A DNA stretch of 64,000 nucleotides, taken from positions 3,658,554 to 3,722,553 of the forward strand of contig NZ_CP024081.1 in assembly GCF_003033885.1 (NCBI RefSeq). Reading direction: 5' to 3'. The position numbers were made by a program, and so were the translations under genes. A model generated the notes under the pieces. That model was not told where the DNA came from. It saw only the letters and a program-made list of their open reading frames with translations, and did not search any database. This stretch comes from Pseudomonas rhizophila (GTDB lineage Bacteria; Pseudomonadota; Gammaproteobacteria; Pseudomonadales; Pseudomonadaceae). Position 1 is the first letter of the stretch. The number at the start of each line of letters is the position of its first letter. This document shows, piece after piece, positions 1-9,974 of this stretch.

Positions 1-1
1 C

Positions 2-124
2 CAGATGACCTGGCACAACGAAAACAAATGCCCGCCACTGATCAACAAGCGCAAAAAGCGCAGCAAGGCGAGCGCGACCGAGACGCAACTGATTCCCGTG
101 GTGCAGGTGACCCCGGCGCCTTAA
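2..124 (+). CDS. nosR: NosR C-terminal end (5' truncated by window)
   Basis: An open frame runs from the first bases to a TAA at 122-124 and encodes about 40 residues beginning QMTWHNENKCPPL and ending in a Lys/Arg-rich tail. It sits directly before nosZ in the same direction, the usual place of nosR. NosR is a membrane flavo-iron-sulfur protein that supplies electrons to, and is needed for expression of, nitrous oxide reductase. Only the cytoplasmic tail after the last ferredoxin motif is visible, so the identification rests mainly on gene order. Confidence 0.75.
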   Translation, partial: QMTWHNENKCPPLINKRKKRSKASATETQLIPVVQVTPAP

Positions 125-177
125 GACACCCGAATGTCCTGTCCCTTGACCCTTTCATTCTTCATGGAGCACACAGC

Positions 178-2097
178 ATGAGCGATAAAAAAACCGAAAC
201 CAGCGGCGCGGTCGAAGAACCCAGGGGCGTCAGCCGTCGAGGATTTCTAGGGACCAGTGCGGTGACCGGCGCCGTACTGGCCGGCGCCACGGCGCTGGGC
301 GGCGCGGTGTTCACCCGTGAGTCCTGGGCTGCGGCGGCCAAGGAAGCCAAGTCCAAAGTCCACGTCGGCCCCGGCGAGCTGGACGACTATTACGGTTTCT
401 GGAGCGGTGGCCATCAGGGCGAGGTGAGGGTGTTGGGCGTACCGTCCATGCGCGAGCTGATGCGTATTCCGGTGTTCAACGTCGACTCGGCCACCGGTTG
501 GGGGCTGACCAACGAAAGCAAGCGCATCCTGGGTGACAGCGCCAAGTACCAGAACGGCGACTGCCATCACCCACACATCTCCATGACCGATGGCAAATAC
601 GACGGCAAATACCTGTTCATCAACGATAAGGCCAATTCCCGGGTCGCGCGCATTCGCCTGGATATCATGAAGTGCGACAAGATTCTCACCGTGCCCAACG
701 TCCAGGCGATCCATGGCCTGCGCCTGCAAAAGGTGCCGTACACCAAGTACGTGTTCGCCAACGCCGAATTCGTCATCCCGCACCCCAATGACGGTCGCAC
801 GTTCGACCTGCAAGACAAGAACAGCTACACGATGTTCAACGCCATCGACGCCGAAAAAATGGAAATGGCCTTCCAGGTGATCGTCGACGGCAACCTGGAC
901 AACTCCGACGCCGACTACACCGGCAAGTACGCCGCTAGCACCTGCTACAACTCCGAGAAGGCCTACGACCTGGGCGGCATGATGCGCAACGAGCGTGACT
1001 GGGTGGTGGTATTCAACATCCCGCGCATCGAAGCGGCGATCAAGGCCGGCAAGTTCATCACTCTGGACGGCTCCAAGGTGCCGGTGGTCGATGGTCGTAA
1101 AACCGATGGCAAGGACAGCGCGTTCACCCGCTACATCCCGGTGCCGAAGAATCCCCACGGGCTCAATACCTCGTCCGACGGCAAATACTTCATCGCCAAC
1201 GGCAAGCTGTCGCCCACCGTCTCGATGATCGCCATCGACCGGCTGGATGATCTATTCGACGACCGCTACAAAGACCCGCGCGAGGTGATCGTCGCTGAGC
1301 CGGAACTGGGCCTGGGGCCGTTGCATACCACCTTCGACGGGCGCGGCAATGCCTACACCACCTTGTTCATCGACAGTCAGGTGGTGAAGTGGAACATGGA
1401 CGAGGCCATCCGTGCCTACAAGGGCGAGAAGGTCAACTACATCAAGCAAAAGCTCGATGTGCAGTACCAACCCGGCCACAACCACGCGTCCCTGACCGAA
1501 ACCAGCGAGGCGGACGGCAAATGGCTGGTGGTCTTGTGCAAGTTCTCCAAGGACCGCTTCCTGCCCACCGGTCCGCTGCACCCGGAAAACGACCAGTTGA
1601 TCGACATTTCCGGCGAAGAGATGAAGCTGGTACACGATGGCCCGGCCTTTGCCGAACCCCATGACTGCATCCTTGCCCGGCGTGACCAGATCAAGACCCA
1701 GAAGATCTGGAGCCGCACCGATCCGTTCTTCGCTGAAACCGTGGCCTTGGCCAAGAAGGATGGCATCAACCTGGAGACCGACAACAAGGTCATCCGTGAC
1801 GGTAACAAGGTGCGGGTCTACATGACTTCGATGGCGCCGGCCTATGGCCTGACGGAGTTCACCGTCAAGCAAGGCAACGAGGTGACGGTGACGATCACCA
1901 ACATCGACCAGATCGAAGACGTCTCCCACGGCTTTGTCATGACCAACCACGGCGTGAGCATGGAGATCAGCCCGCAACAGACCTCGTCCATCACCTTCAT
2001 CGCCGACAAGGCCGGTTTGCATTGGTACTACTGCAGCTGGTTCTGCCACGCCCTGCACATGGAAATGGTCGGGCGCATGCTGGTTGAAAAGGCCTGA
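178..2097 (+). CDS. nosZ: Nitrous oxide reductase, Tat-exported (clade I)
   Basis: Periplasmic multicopper enzyme that reduces N2O to N2, the last step of denitrification. The 639-residue product starts with a twin-arginine signal (SRRGFLGTSA) followed by a hydrophobic stretch, the mark of clade I NosZ. A beta-propeller with histidine clusters such as DCHHPHIS and GHNHAS supplies the CuZ ligands. The C-terminal cupredoxin domain carries the CuA motif CSWFCHALHMEM. The open frame extends back to position 28, but that part overlaps the end of nosR. The ATG at 178, with a GGAG about 10 bases upstream, gives the normal N-terminus. First of the nosZDFYL run; maturation needs the genes that follow. 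Confidence 0.98.
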   Translation: MSDKKTETSGAVEEPRGVSRRGFLGTSAVTGAVLAGATALGGAVFTRESWAAAAKEAKSKVHVGPGELDDYYGFWSGGHQGEVRVLGVPSMRELMRIPVFNVDSATGWGLTNESKRILGDSAKYQNGDCHHPHISMTDGKYDGKYLFINDKANSRVARIRLDIMKCDKILTVPNVQAIHGLRLQKVPYTKYVFANAEFVIPHPNDGRTFDLQDKNSYTMFNAIDAEKMEMAFQVIVDGNLDNSDADYTGKYAASTCYNSEKAYDLGGMMRNERDWVVVFNIPRIEAAIKAGKFITLDGSKVPVVDGRKTDGKDSAFTRYIPVPKNPHGLNTSSDGKYFIANGKLSPTVSMIAIDRLDDLFDDRYKDPREVIVAEPELGLGPLHTTFDGRGNAYTTLFIDSQVVKWNMDEAIRAYKGEKVNYIKQKLDVQYQPGHNHASLTETSEADGKWLVVLCKFSKDRFLPTGPLHPENDQLIDISGEEMKLVHDGPAFAEPHDCILARRDQIKTQKIWSRTDPFFAETVALAKKDGINLETDNKVIRDGNKVRVYMTSMAPAYGLTEFTVKQGNEVTVTITNIDQIEDVSHGFVMTNHGVSMEISPQQTSSITFIADKAGLHWYYCSWFCHALHMEMVGRMLVEKA

Positions 2098-2123
2098 GCA
2101 GGTTCAACGAGGAGACGGGTTCA

Positions 2124-3443
2124 ATGACCGGTAACCAGCAACAGCCTGCGGGCTACGCTCGCGCACCGGTCATTGCCCTGGTGCTCCTGCTACTGTCGGG
2201 CGGCGCGCTTGCCGCGCCGCAGCCGATCACCGACTTGCCATTGCAGGCCGACGGTGAACGGCAATGGCGCCTGCCTGCGGGCCAATACCGCGGCTCGTTC
2301 AGCATCGACCAACCCATGACCCTCACGTGCGCGCCGGATGCGGTATTCCAGGGGCAGGGTGAGGGCAATGGGTTGATCATTCGCGCCCCGAACGTCCAGG
2401 TCCAGGGCTGTACCTTCCTGAACTGGGGCCACGACCTCACGGCCATGAATGCCGCGGTGTTCATCCAGCCTGTCGCCCAGGGTGCGGTGGTCCGTGCCAA
2501 CCGCATGCAGGGCCAGGGTTTCGGTATCTGGGTCGATGGCGCGCGGGACGTCAGCCTGATCAACAACCGCATCCAGGGCGATCCCGGGCTGCGCTCCCAG
2601 GACCGGGGGAACGGCATTCACTTGTACGCGGTACACGGTGCCCGGGTCATCGGCAACCACGTACGCGAGACCCGCGACGGCATCTATATCGACACCTCCA
2701 ACGGCAACCTGCTCGAGGGCAACATCCTTGAGGATTTGCGCTACGGCGTGCACTACATGTTCGCTAACGATAACCGTCTGTTGGGCAACGTCACCCGGCG
2801 CACCCGCACCGGTTATGCCTTGATGCAAAGCCGTCAACTGACGGTCATCGGCAACCGCTCCGAACAGGACCAGAACTACGGGATCCTGATGAACTACATC
2901 ACCTATTCCACCCTGCGCGACAACGTGGTCACCGATGTTCGCGACGGGTCCACCGGCGACACCATGATCACCGGTGCCGAGGGCAAGGCCCTGTTCATTT
3001 ACAACTCATTGTTCAACCGCATCGAAGGCAATCATTTCGAGCGCAGCGCGGTGGGCATCCACCTGACCGCCGGTTCGGAGGACAACCGCATCGCCGGCAA
3101 CGTGTTCGCCGGCAACCAGCGCCAGGTCAAATACGTGGCCACGCGGTTGCAGGAGTGGTCGGTGGACGGGCGCGGCAATTACTGGAGTGATTACCTGGGT
3201 TGGGATCGCAATGGCGACGGACTGGGAGACGTGGCCTATGAACCCAACGACAACGTCGATCGCCTGCTGTGGCTGTACCCCCAGGTACGGCTGTTGATGA
3301 ACAGTCCGGGTATCGAGCTGCTGCGCTGGGTACAGCGGGCGTTCCCGGTCATGAAATCCCCCGGGGTGATGGACAGCCATCCATTGATGCACGCGCCGCT
3401 CCAGCCCCCGCCACGCAACAGTGCTCAGGAGGACGCGTCTTGA
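2124..3443 (+). CDS. nosD: NosD, periplasmic beta-helix copper-assembly protein
   Basis: A 439-residue protein with a Sec signal peptide (hydrophobic core about residues 14-30, ending ALAAP). It is followed by many NxxxxNxxGI-type repeats that form a right-handed parallel beta-helix (CASH/NosD domain). Family knowledge: NosD works with the NosFY ABC transporter to assemble the CuZ cluster of NosZ in the periplasm, taking copper from NosL. It lies 26 bases after nosZ and its stop overlaps the nosF start, so the two are translationally coupled. Confidence 0.96.
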   Translation: MTGNQQQPAGYARAPVIALVLLLLSGGALAAPQPITDLPLQADGERQWRLPAGQYRGSFSIDQPMTLTCAPDAVFQGQGEGNGLIIRAPNVQVQGCTFLNWGHDLTAMNAAVFIQPVAQGAVVRANRMQGQGFGIWVDGARDVSLINNRIQGDPGLRSQDRGNGIHLYAVHGARVIGNHVRETRDGIYIDTSNGNLLEGNILEDLRYGVHYMFANDNRLLGNVTRRTRTGYALMQSRQLTVIGNRSEQDQNYGILMNYITYSTLRDNVVTDVRDGSTGDTMITGAEGKALFIYNSLFNRIEGNHFERSAVGIHLTAGSEDNRIAGNVFAGNQRQVKYVATRLQEWSVDGRGNYWSDYLGWDRNGDGLGDVAYEPNDNVDRLLWLYPQVRLLMNSPGIELLRWVQRAFPVMKSPGVMDSHPLMHAPLQPPPRNSAQEDAS

Positions 3444-4357
3444 ACGTCGTCGAGATCGAAGGCGTCAGTCAGCGCTACGGCAATGCCGCTGTGCTGCGCG
3501 GGCTGAACCTGAACCTGGCCCAGGGCGAAGTGCTCGGCCTATTTGGGCACAACGGTGCGGGCAAGACCACGACCATGAAACTGATACTCGGTCTGCTGCG
3601 CGCCAGTGAGGGTCAGGTGCGAGTATTTGGCCGGGAGCCGAGTGATCCGGGCGTGCGCAGAATGCTCGGTTACCTGCCGGAGAACGTGATGTTCTATCCG
3701 CAGTTGAGCGGGCTGGAAACCCTGCGCCATTTCGCCCGGCTCAAGGGCGCGGCGCCAGAACAGGTCGAGCGCTTGCTGGAGGAGGTAGGGCTGGCGCAAG
3801 CGGCCCGGCGGCGTGTGCGCACGTACTCCAAGGGCATGCGCCAGCGCCTCGGGCTGGCCCAGGCCTTGCTTGGCCAGCCGCGACTGCTGTTGCTGGACGA
3901 ACCCACCGTCGGCCTGGACCCCATCGCCACCCAGGACCTCTATCAACTGCTCGATCGGCTGCGCTGGCAGGGCACCAGCATCATTCTTTGTTCGCACGTC
4001 TTGCCTGGCGTGGAAGCTCACATCAACCGCGCCGCGATTCTCACCCAAGGTCGCCTGTTGGCCCTGGGCAGCCTGGACCGGTTGCGCGAAGACGCGGGGC
4101 TGCCGACGCTGATCCGCGCCTCGGGCCTGTCGCGGGCCGACTGGCTTCGCCAGCATTGGCGCAGCGAAGGGCACCTCACCCAAGGGTGGGGCGCGCAAGG
4201 GCTGCAGGTGTCCGCGCCGGATGGCAGCAAACTCAAGTTGCTGCGCCAGTTACTGGCCCAGGATGACCCGACGGATGTCGAGATCAAACCGCCGTCCCTG
4301 GAAGATTTGTACCGTCACTACATGGTTCGCGCGGCGACCGAGGAGGCCGGCTCATGA
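3440..4357 (+). CDS. nosF: NosF, ABC transporter ATPase for NosZ maturation
   Basis: The 305-residue ATPase has Walker A GHNGAGKT (residues 36-43), signature [10 protein letters not shown] and Walker [13 protein letters not shown]. It powers the NosDFY complex in CuZ biogenesis. I chose the TTG at 3440, which overlaps the nosD stop as TTGA and has a perfect AGGAGG at 3427-3432, because the protein then begins [13 protein letters not shown] as in known NosF. The frame is open further upstream, but that stretch only shadows nosD. The rare TTG start with a strong ribosome site is notable. Confidence 0.95.
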   Translation: MNVVEIEGVSQRYGNAAVLRGLNLNLAQGEVLGLFGHNGAGKTTTMKLILGLLRASEGQVRVFGREPSDPGVRRMLGYLPENVMFYPQLSGLETLRHFARLKGAAPEQVERLLEEVGLAQAARRRVRTYSKGMRQRLGLAQALLGQPRLLLLDEPTVGLDPIATQDLYQLLDRLRWQGTSIILCSHVLPGVEAHINRAAILTQGRLLALGSLDRLREDAGLPTLIRASGLSRADWLRQHWRSEGHLTQGWGAQGLQVSAPDGSKLKLLRQLLAQDDPTDVEIKPPSLEDLYRHYMVRAATEEAGS

Positions 4358-5184
4358 ACCCGATCTGGAACATGGCCCGCAAGGAATTCAGTGACGGCTT
4401 GCGCAACCGCTGGTTGTTGGCGATCAGTCTGTTGTTCGCCGTGCTGGCCATCGGCATCGCCTGGCTTGGCGCGGCGGCGTCCGGCCAGTTGGGGTTTACC
4501 TCGGTGCCGGCAACGGTGGCGAGCCTGGCCAGCCTGGCAACGTTCCTGATGCCGTTGATCGCCTTGTTGCTGGCCTATGACGCGATCGTCGGCGAGGACG
4601 AGAGCGGCACCTTGCTGCTGTTGCTGACGTATCCGTTGGGGCGCGGGCAGTTGCTGCTGGGCAAGTTTGTCGGTCACGGCCTGATCCTGGCGCTGGCGAC
4701 CCTGATCGGCTTTGGTTGCGCGATGTTCGCCATAGCCCTGCTGGTGGACGATATCGAGCTGAGCCTGCTGCTCTGGGCCTTTGGCCGCTTCATCGTCTCC
4801 AGCACGCTGTTGGGTTGGGTTTTTTTGGGGCTGGCCTATGTGCTGAGCAGCCTGTCGGCGGAGAAATCCACCGCCGCCGGGCTGGCGCTGGGGGTGTGGT
4901 TTTTCTTCGTGCTGGTGTTTGACCTGGCGTTGCTGGCACTGCTGGTGCTGAGCGAGGGCCGGTTCAGTCCGGACCTGCTGCCGTGGCTGTTGCTGTTCAA
5001 CCCCACCGATGTGTATCGGCTGATCAACCTGTCGGGGTTCGACGCCGGTTCCAGCGGCCTGGCAGTGCTGACCTTGGGCAGCGACCTGCCGATGCCCGGG
5101 CCTTGGCTCTGGCTGTGCCTGTGGTTGTGGATGGCTGTGCCGTTGTGGCTGGCCTATCGGTTGTTCAACCGTCGGTGTCCGTGA
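4354..5184 (+). CDS. nosY: NosY, ABC transporter permease for NosZ maturation
   Basis: A 276-residue membrane protein with about six hydrophobic helices, beginning [20 protein letters not shown], as in ABC-2 type permeases of the NosY family. It forms the membrane part of NosFY and pairs with NosD in copper-cluster assembly. The start overlaps the nosF stop by four bases (ATGA), so the two are coupled. A short ORF in frame +3 inside it is a shadow. Confidence 0.96.
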   Translation: MNPIWNMARKEFSDGLRNRWLLAISLLFAVLAIGIAWLGAAASGQLGFTSVPATVASLASLATFLMPLIALLLAYDAIVGEDESGTLLLLLTYPLGRGQLLLGKFVGHGLILALATLIGFGCAMFAIALLVDDIELSLLLWAFGRFIVSSTLLGWVFLGLAYVLSSLSAEKSTAAGLALGVWFFFVLVFDLALLALLVLSEGRFSPDLLPWLLLFNPTDVYRLINLSGFDAGSSGLAVLTLGSDLPMPGPWLWLCLWLWMAVPLWLAYRLFNRRCP

Positions 5185-5215
5185 TTTCTGATCTTGATAG
5201 AGGGAGCATGTAACG

Positions 5216-5743
5216 ATGAACAGGGTGTATTCGAGGACAGGCCGAGTTCTCGCCGGAGTGTTGGTGTGCCTGGTGCTGGTGGCATGCGGCAAGCCTGAGT
5301 CGACACCGGCCTCAAAGGCGGCGCTGGCGTTCCATCCCAGTGACGAGTGCCATGTCTGCGGCATGGTCATCACGGATTTTCCCGGACCCAAGGGCGCCGC
5401 AGCGACCGCCAGCGGCGTGAAGAAGTTCTGCTCGCCGGCCGAGATGCTCGGCTGGTGGCTGCAGCCGGAGAACCATCGGGCCGACGTCCAGTTGTACGTC
5501 CACGACATGGGGCGCAGCCACTGGAACACCCCGGATGATGAGCACCTGATCGATGCCCGGACCGCCTATTTCGTCGTCGGCTCCAAGCTCAAGGGCGCCA
5601 TGGGCGTCGTCCTGGCCACGTTCGCCGACGCCCAGGCGGCGGAAAAACTCGCCCGCGAGACCGGCGGCCAGGTGCTGCGTCTGCAAGACATCGACCAGAA
5701 GCTGCTGGGACAGGCCACCGCTATGTCGCCGATGAATCATTGA
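5216..5743 (+). CDS. nosL: NosL, outer-membrane copper chaperone lipoprotein
   Basis: A 175-residue lipoprotein with a lipobox LVAC at Cys24, followed by the conserved CHVCGM motif (Cys45, Cys48, Met50) that binds Cu(I). NosL delivers copper to apo-NosZ through NosD. It is 31 bases downstream of nosY and is the last gene of the nos operon. An inverted repeat lies just past its stop. Confidence 0.96.
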   Translation: MNRVYSRTGRVLAGVLVCLVLVACGKPESTPASKAALAFHPSDECHVCGMVITDFPGPKGAAATASGVKKFCSPAEMLGWWLQPENHRADVQLYVHDMGRSHWNTPDDEHLIDARTAYFVVGSKLKGAMGVVLATFADAQAAEKLARETGGQVLRLQDIDQKLLGQATAMSPMNH

Positions 5744-5749
5744 ACGAGC

Positions 5750-5777
5750 AACCTGCTCCCGCTGAGGTGAGCAGGTT
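5750..5777. terminator. Hairpin between convergent nosL and nirN
   Basis: A perfect nine-base inverted repeat (AACCTGCTC at 5750-5758 and GAGCAGGTT at 5769-5777) with a ten-base loop lies in the 50-base gap between the convergent nos and nir operons. There is only a short T run, so it may act as a weak bidirectional terminator or simply as a 3' end stabiliser. Confidence 0.5.
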
Positions 5778-5793
5778 TGCCCTGATCGCCCGT

Positions 5794-7287
5794 TCAGTGA
5801 GACGTACCTTCGGCAAATTCGATCTTGTTGCCCACGTTGTATTTGCCTGAAGGTTTGTTCATGGGCAGGCGCTTGATTTCCTTGAGGGTGTGGCTGTCGT
5901 AGACGATCAGCGCGCCGTCGGTGTCCCAGATGCTCAACAGCAGGTAGCGGCCGTCGTGGGTAAATTCGACGTGGGCGGCGGTTTTGCCGGGCATGGGGCG
6001 CAAGGTGTGGGCGATTTTCAGGGTCTGTTTGTCGATCAGGTGGATGGCATCGTTGCCGGCGGCGAAGAACACGTCGGTCCAGGCATAGCGGGAGTTGGCA
6101 TGGCTGCGCAGGAAGAAACCCGGCCCGAGGGTAGGGATCTGCCTGATGACTTTCCAGGTGTTGATGTCGATCACCGACACCAGTCCTTTGCTGATGTTGG
6201 GGGTCGCGAACACCCAGCGGCCATCGCGCTTCCAATAGGTGCCCGAGCCCAGGTGCGGCATGCCCGGCAAGCTGATGTCGCTGACCACCTGGCCACTGTC
6301 AAGGTCGATCACCTGTCCACCCTGGGCCTTGCGCGAGGTGGCGAGCAACTGGCGATAGTCGGGTGAGAAGGAAAAGTCATCCAGATGATCCTGGACCTCG
6401 ATGCGCCTGGGCACGAAGTCCGGGTTCGGACCGGTGGGCAGTTCCCAAACCTCGTTCACATCCTTCAGTGCGACGATGAAGCTGTTGCGCGGCGCAGCGG
6501 TATAGACCGCGCTGACCCGCGAAGCTTGGCCATCCCTGCCCAGCGTCGCGATCGTCTTGACCAGGGACAAGTCCCGGGCATCCAGCACCGCCAGATTGCC
6601 GGGCAGCGAGTTGCCCACCAGCACCCAGCGACCGTCCTTGCTCACCGCCAGGTTGCGAGTATTGAGCCCGGCCCGCACTTCGGCGATCAGCTTGAGGTTG
6701 TGCAGGTCATACAGGCTGATCCAGCCATCGCGCGACGCCAGGTAGACAAAACGCCCGTCCGGGGAAAACTTCGGTCCGCCATGCACTGCAAAGTGCGAGG
6801 CGAAGCGCGCGAGCACCTCGAACCGATCCCCGTCGACCACCGCGACGTGATGATTGCCGGCTTCCACCACCACGAACAGGTTCAGCGGGTCGGCCCGGTG
6901 TTGCGGCTGGTCGGGCAATGTGGCGACGTCCACCAGCACCCGATGACTTTGGCGAATATCCTCTTCATTCCAATTGGGCGCGACGCTGGGCGGACGCTGG
7001 AGATAAAGCGCCAGGGCGTCGATTTGTGCAGGCTCCAGCAGCGTACCGAAGGCCGCCATCTGACTGGCGGGGCGGCCATTTTCGATCACCTGGCGAATTT
7101 CGCCGGGCTTGATCCGGCCCAGGCTCTGGGGCAGTAACGCCGGCCCGGCGCCGCCGATGCGGTTCACGCCGTGGCATTGTTGGCAGAGCTGCTGGTAATT
7201 GCGCTCGGCCTGTTCCAGGTCGGCACCGGTGGTAACGGCGCCATGGCTCGTACCGATCCACAGCATCGCAAGCCCGATGCGTTTCAT
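5794..7287 (-). CDS. nirN: NirN, c-heme/d1-heme dihydro-heme d1 dehydrogenase
   Basis: A 497-residue exported protein similar to NirS. It has a signal peptide, an N-terminal cytochrome c domain with CQQCHG (Cys35, Cys38, His39), then an eight-bladed d1-heme propeller (for example HVEFTHDGRYLLLS near the C-terminus). Known role: the last step of heme d1 synthesis, oxidation of dihydro-heme d1, and transfer to NirS. It is last in the nir operon, and its start overlaps the nirE stop (ATGA). Confidence 0.95.
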   Translation of the reverse strand: MKRIGLAMLWIGTSHGAVTTGADLEQAERNYQQLCQQCHGVNRIGGAGPALLPQSLGRIKPGEIRQVIENGRPASQMAAFGTLLEPAQIDALALYLQRPPSVAPNWNEEDIRQSHRVLVDVATLPDQPQHRADPLNLFVVVEAGNHHVAVVDGDRFEVLARFASHFAVHGGPKFSPDGRFVYLASRDGWISLYDLHNLKLIAEVRAGLNTRNLAVSKDGRWVLVGNSLPGNLAVLDARDLSLVKTIATLGRDGQASRVSAVYTAAPRNSFIVALKDVNEVWELPTGPNPDFVPRRIEVQDHLDDFSFSPDYRQLLATSRKAQGGQVIDLDSGQVVSDISLPGMPHLGSGTYWKRDGRWVFATPNISKGLVSVIDINTWKVIRQIPTLGPGFFLRSHANSRYAWTDVFFAAGNDAIHLIDKQTLKIAHTLRPMPGKTAAHVEFTHDGRYLLLSIWDTDGALIVYDSHTLKEIKRLPMNKPSGKYNVGNKIEFAEGTSH

Positions 7288-8114
7288 AGCGCCACCTTCA
7301 AAGGCTGGGGTTTGGGATGAACGCGCGCCGGATGCTGCATCGGCTGCTGGGCAAACAAGCCGACCACCTTACCGATCACCGTCAATGTCGGCAGCCCTTC
7401 AACGCAATCTCGTGCCATGGCCGGCAGTTGTTGCAGGGTGCCACGTAGCACCTGCTGGTCGGGACGAGTGCCGTTGCTGATCAATGCCGCCGGAGTCTCG
7501 GCGGCCAGGCCTGCGGCCATCAACCGTGCGGCAATGCTGCCCAGGTTCGACAAGCCCATGTAGAACACCAGGGTCTGGCTATCATCCGCCAGGCTTTGCC
7601 AAGGCAGGTTCAGATCACCTTCGCGCTGCAAGTGGCCGGTGATGAAACGGCAGGAATTGACCAGGTCGCGATGGGTCAGCGGAATGCCGGCGTAGGCGCT
7701 GCAACCGGATGCGGCAGTGATACCGGGCACCACCTGACAATCGATACCACGGGCCAGCAAGTATTCCAGCTCTTCGGCACCGCGACCGAAGATGAACGGG
7801 TCGCCGCCCTTGAGCCGGACCACCCGCTGGCCCTGGTCCGCGAGGTCGGCCAGCAATTGGTTGATCTGGGCCTGGGGCAGACTGTGGCAGCCGGCGGCCT
7901 TGCCGACGTAATGTCGGGCGCACGTCAGCGGGATCAAACCCAGCAGTTGCGCACTGATCAGGCGGTCGTAGACCACCGCGTCGGCCTGCATCAACAGGCT
8001 CCAGGCGCGTAACGTCAGCAAACCAGGGTCACCGGGACCGGCGCCGACCAACGCGACTTCCCCCGGTCTGAAGGACGATTGCAGGGCAGCGGGCAGAACG
8101 ATAGAGGCAGACAT
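7284..8114 (-). CDS. nirE: NirE, uroporphyrinogen-III C-methyltransferase
   Basis: SAM-dependent methyltransferase making precorrin-2, the first committed step of heme d1. The 276-residue product carries the family motifs VALVGAGPGDPGLLT near the N-terminus, VVRLKGGDPFIFGRG, and VPGITAASG. The frame is open to 8174. The ATG at 8114, with AAGGAAG just upstream, gives the length usual for NirE and avoids overlap with nirJ. It is located in the nir operon, not with cob or sir genes, which supports NirE over CobA or CysG. Confidence 0.95.
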   Translation of the reverse strand: MSASIVLPAALQSSFRPGEVALVGAGPGDPGLLTLRAWSLLMQADAVVYDRLISAQLLGLIPLTCARHYVGKAAGCHSLPQAQINQLLADLADQGQRVVRLKGGDPFIFGRGAEELEYLLARGIDCQVVPGITAASGCSAYAGIPLTHRDLVNSCRFITGHLQREGDLNLPWQSLADDSQTLVFYMGLSNLGSIAARLMAAGLAAETPAALISNGTRPDQQVLRGTLQQLPAMARDCVEGLPTLTVIGKVVGLFAQQPMQHPARVHPKPQPLKVAL

Positions 8115-8151
8115 GGGACTTCCTTGGTTCATCATCAGGTTCGCCGTCGGG

Positions 8152-9348
8152 TTATCGGGCGCAGGGCAATGCAACGCTGGGAATCAAAGTGCTGGGGAGC
8201 GTGTGCAAGCCGATTTCGTCATCGCTGAGGTGGCAGCCGGGGTCCTGGCCCCACAGGTCGCCGTCGGCCCAGGCGCGTGTGCGGGTGTTGCCATTGCAGA
8301 TGGCCAGCCAACGACACTGTCCGCAGCGGCCACCCACGGTGCGCGGATGCTCGCGCAGTTTTTGCAGCAGAGCGTCGGGACGTTCCAGCCAGAGTGTGCG
8401 AAAGGGCGTCCGGCGCACGTTACCCACCGAGTGCTGCCACCAGTAAGTGTCGGGGTGTACCTCACCGGTGTTGTCGATATTGGCAATGCCGCTGCCCGAG
8501 GCGTTACCGCCCCAAGCCTTGAGCATGCGTTCCAGTTCGGCGTAGTGATGGGGCAGGCGTGAGGCTACCCATTGCAGCAACAGCACCGCATCGGCGTCGT
8601 TGTTGCCGCTGACGAAGTCCGTGTCGCGTCCGTGCAGGATGTCGCTCCAGGCCCGCTCGAAGATCAGGAGCATGGCCTCGCGGCTCATCTGTTGCCGGGC
8701 GTCGAGCTGACGACTGCGCTTGCCGCGACCGCTGTAGTTGAGGTGCGACAGGTAGAATTTCTGCACGTCGTATTCGCTCATCAGATCCAGCAGTCGCGGT
8801 AGCTGGGTGTGGTTCTGCTGGGTCAGAGTGGTGCGCAACCCGACCCGAATCCCGCGTTCGCGACACAACCTGATGGCCGCCATGGAACTGGCGAAACTGC
8901 CTTTGAGCTGGCGGAAGGCGTCGTGCGTCGCTTCCAGGCCATCGATGCTGATGCCCACATAATCGAAGTTCGCCGCCTCGATCTGCTCGATGTTGCTCGG
9001 GTCGATCAGCGTACCGTTGGTGGAAAGCGCCAGGAAGAATCCCTTGCGCCGGGCATAGGCACTGAGCTGGAACAGATCCTCGCGCAGCAGCGGCTCGCCG
9101 CCGGACAGGATCAATACCCGTACGCCCGCGTCATGCAGGTCGTCGATGACCTTGAGCGCCGCGGCCGTGTCCAGCTCATCACGAAACACGCTGTCGGCCG
9201 AGGTGGCGTAGCAGTGTTTGCAAGTCAGGTTGCAGCGCCTGAGCAGATTCCAGATCACCACCGGCGCTCGTGTACTGCCCGGTGGTGCAACACGCGGCGC
9301 GGGACATTGACCGGCCAGGGCACGCAGGTAATGGCTGATCCTCAACAT
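8152..9348 (-). CDS. nirJ: NirJ, radical SAM protein of heme d1 synthesis
   Basis: A 398-residue radical SAM enzyme with CNLTCKHC (Cys39, Cys43, Cys46) and a C-terminal SPASM-like cysteine set (CGQCRWLAICNG). It replaces two propionate side chains of 12,18-didecarboxysiroheme with oxo groups. A clear AAGGAG lies upstream of the ATG. It is 23 bases downstream of nirH. Confidence 0.95.
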   Translation of the reverse strand: MLRISHYLRALAGQCPAPRVAPPGSTRAPVVIWNLLRRCNLTCKHCYATSADSVFRDELDTAAALKVIDDLHDAGVRVLILSGGEPLLREDLFQLSAYARRKGFFLALSTNGTLIDPSNIEQIEAANFDYVGISIDGLEATHDAFRQLKGSFASSMAAIRLCRERGIRVGLRTTLTQQNHTQLPRLLDLMSEYDVQKFYLSHLNYSGRGKRSRQLDARQQMSREAMLLIFERAWSDILHGRDTDFVSGNNDADAVLLLQWVASRLPHHYAELERMLKAWGGNASGSGIANIDNTGEVHPDTYWWQHSVGNVRRTPFRTLWLERPDALLQKLREHPRTVGGRCGQCRWLAICNGNTRTRAWADGDLWGQDPGCHLSDDEIGLHTLPSTLIPSVALPCAR

Positions 9349-9371
9349 AAGTCACTCCTTCCTTGTGGGGG

Positions 9372-9974
9372 CTAGGTTTGCCCGCCCTGAAGCCGATGCG
9401 GTCCCTCAGAAACCGAGGCGGCTGTTTCGCGAGCAAGCTTTGCTCCCACCGGCGACAGGCGCAGGCCGGTTTTTTTCAGGATGCGGCTGCTCACCAGCAT
9501 GTCGTCGGCGCTACAGGCCTCACCCAGCAGATAGCGCAGGTGCTCGCGATAGCTGTCGATTTCCTCGCGACTGCGGCCATGGACCATGGCAAACAGGTTG
9601 TAGCGCCAACCGGCCCGGCGTGGGCGGCGGTAGCAGTGGCTGACAAAAGGCTGCGCACCCAGCAGCGCGCCCAGGCGCGGCACATCGGCGTCGGCGACAT
9701 CCCAGACAGTCATGCCGTTGTGGCGATAACCCAGGCGATAGTGATTGGGCACCGCGGCGATGCGGCGGATCGCGCCTTCGGCCTGCAAACGCTTGAGCAG
9801 GTCGAGGGTCGATTCCACGCTCAGCCCCAGTTGCTCGGCCAGCCAGGCCCAGGGATCTTCGAGCAAGGGCAGGCCGTCCTGGGTCAGTTCCACCAGCCGC
9901 AGGGCCAGTGGCGTTTCATCCAGGCGAGGCAGCGTCTGCGGCAACGGCTCAGACCGGGAAATACAGGCCGACAT
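9372..9974 (-). CDS. nirH: NirH, siroheme decarboxylase subunit with REP-encoded tail
   Basis: An Lrp/AsnC-like protein acting with NirDLG to decarboxylate siroheme to didecarboxysiroheme. It has an HTH-like N-terminal part and the core HxYRRPRRAGWRYNLFAMVHG. The start at 9974 overlaps nirG and has GGAGGAGAC upstream. The predicted 200 residues are longer than expected. The last 25 or so residues (VGAKLARETAAS onward) are translated from a REP element (9427-9449), so the original C-terminus probably ended near KKTGLRLSP. The enzyme core looks intact. Confidence 0.92.
   Translation of the reverse strand: MSACISRSEPLPQTLPRLDETPLALRLVELTQDGLPLLEDPWAWLAEQLGLSVESTLDLLKRLQAEGAIRRIAAVPNHYRLGYRHNGMTVWDVADADVPRLGALLGAQPFVSHCYRRPRRAGWRYNLFAMVHGRSREEIDSYREHLRYLLGEACSADDMLVSSRILKKTGLRLSPVGAKLARETAASVSEGPHRLQGGQT
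9427..9449. repeat. Single REP unit inside the 3' end of nirH
   Basis: The 23 bases match the REP core seen many times in this window (type A, GTGGGAGCAAAGCTTGCTCGCGA when read on the minus strand). Here the unit is alone, not paired, and is read in frame as part of nirH. Confidence 0.9.

Noticed and set aside
247..2058. Two long minus-strand frames under nosZ
   Set aside because: Shadow frames of nosZ; valine/histidine/glycine-rich with no recognisable family.
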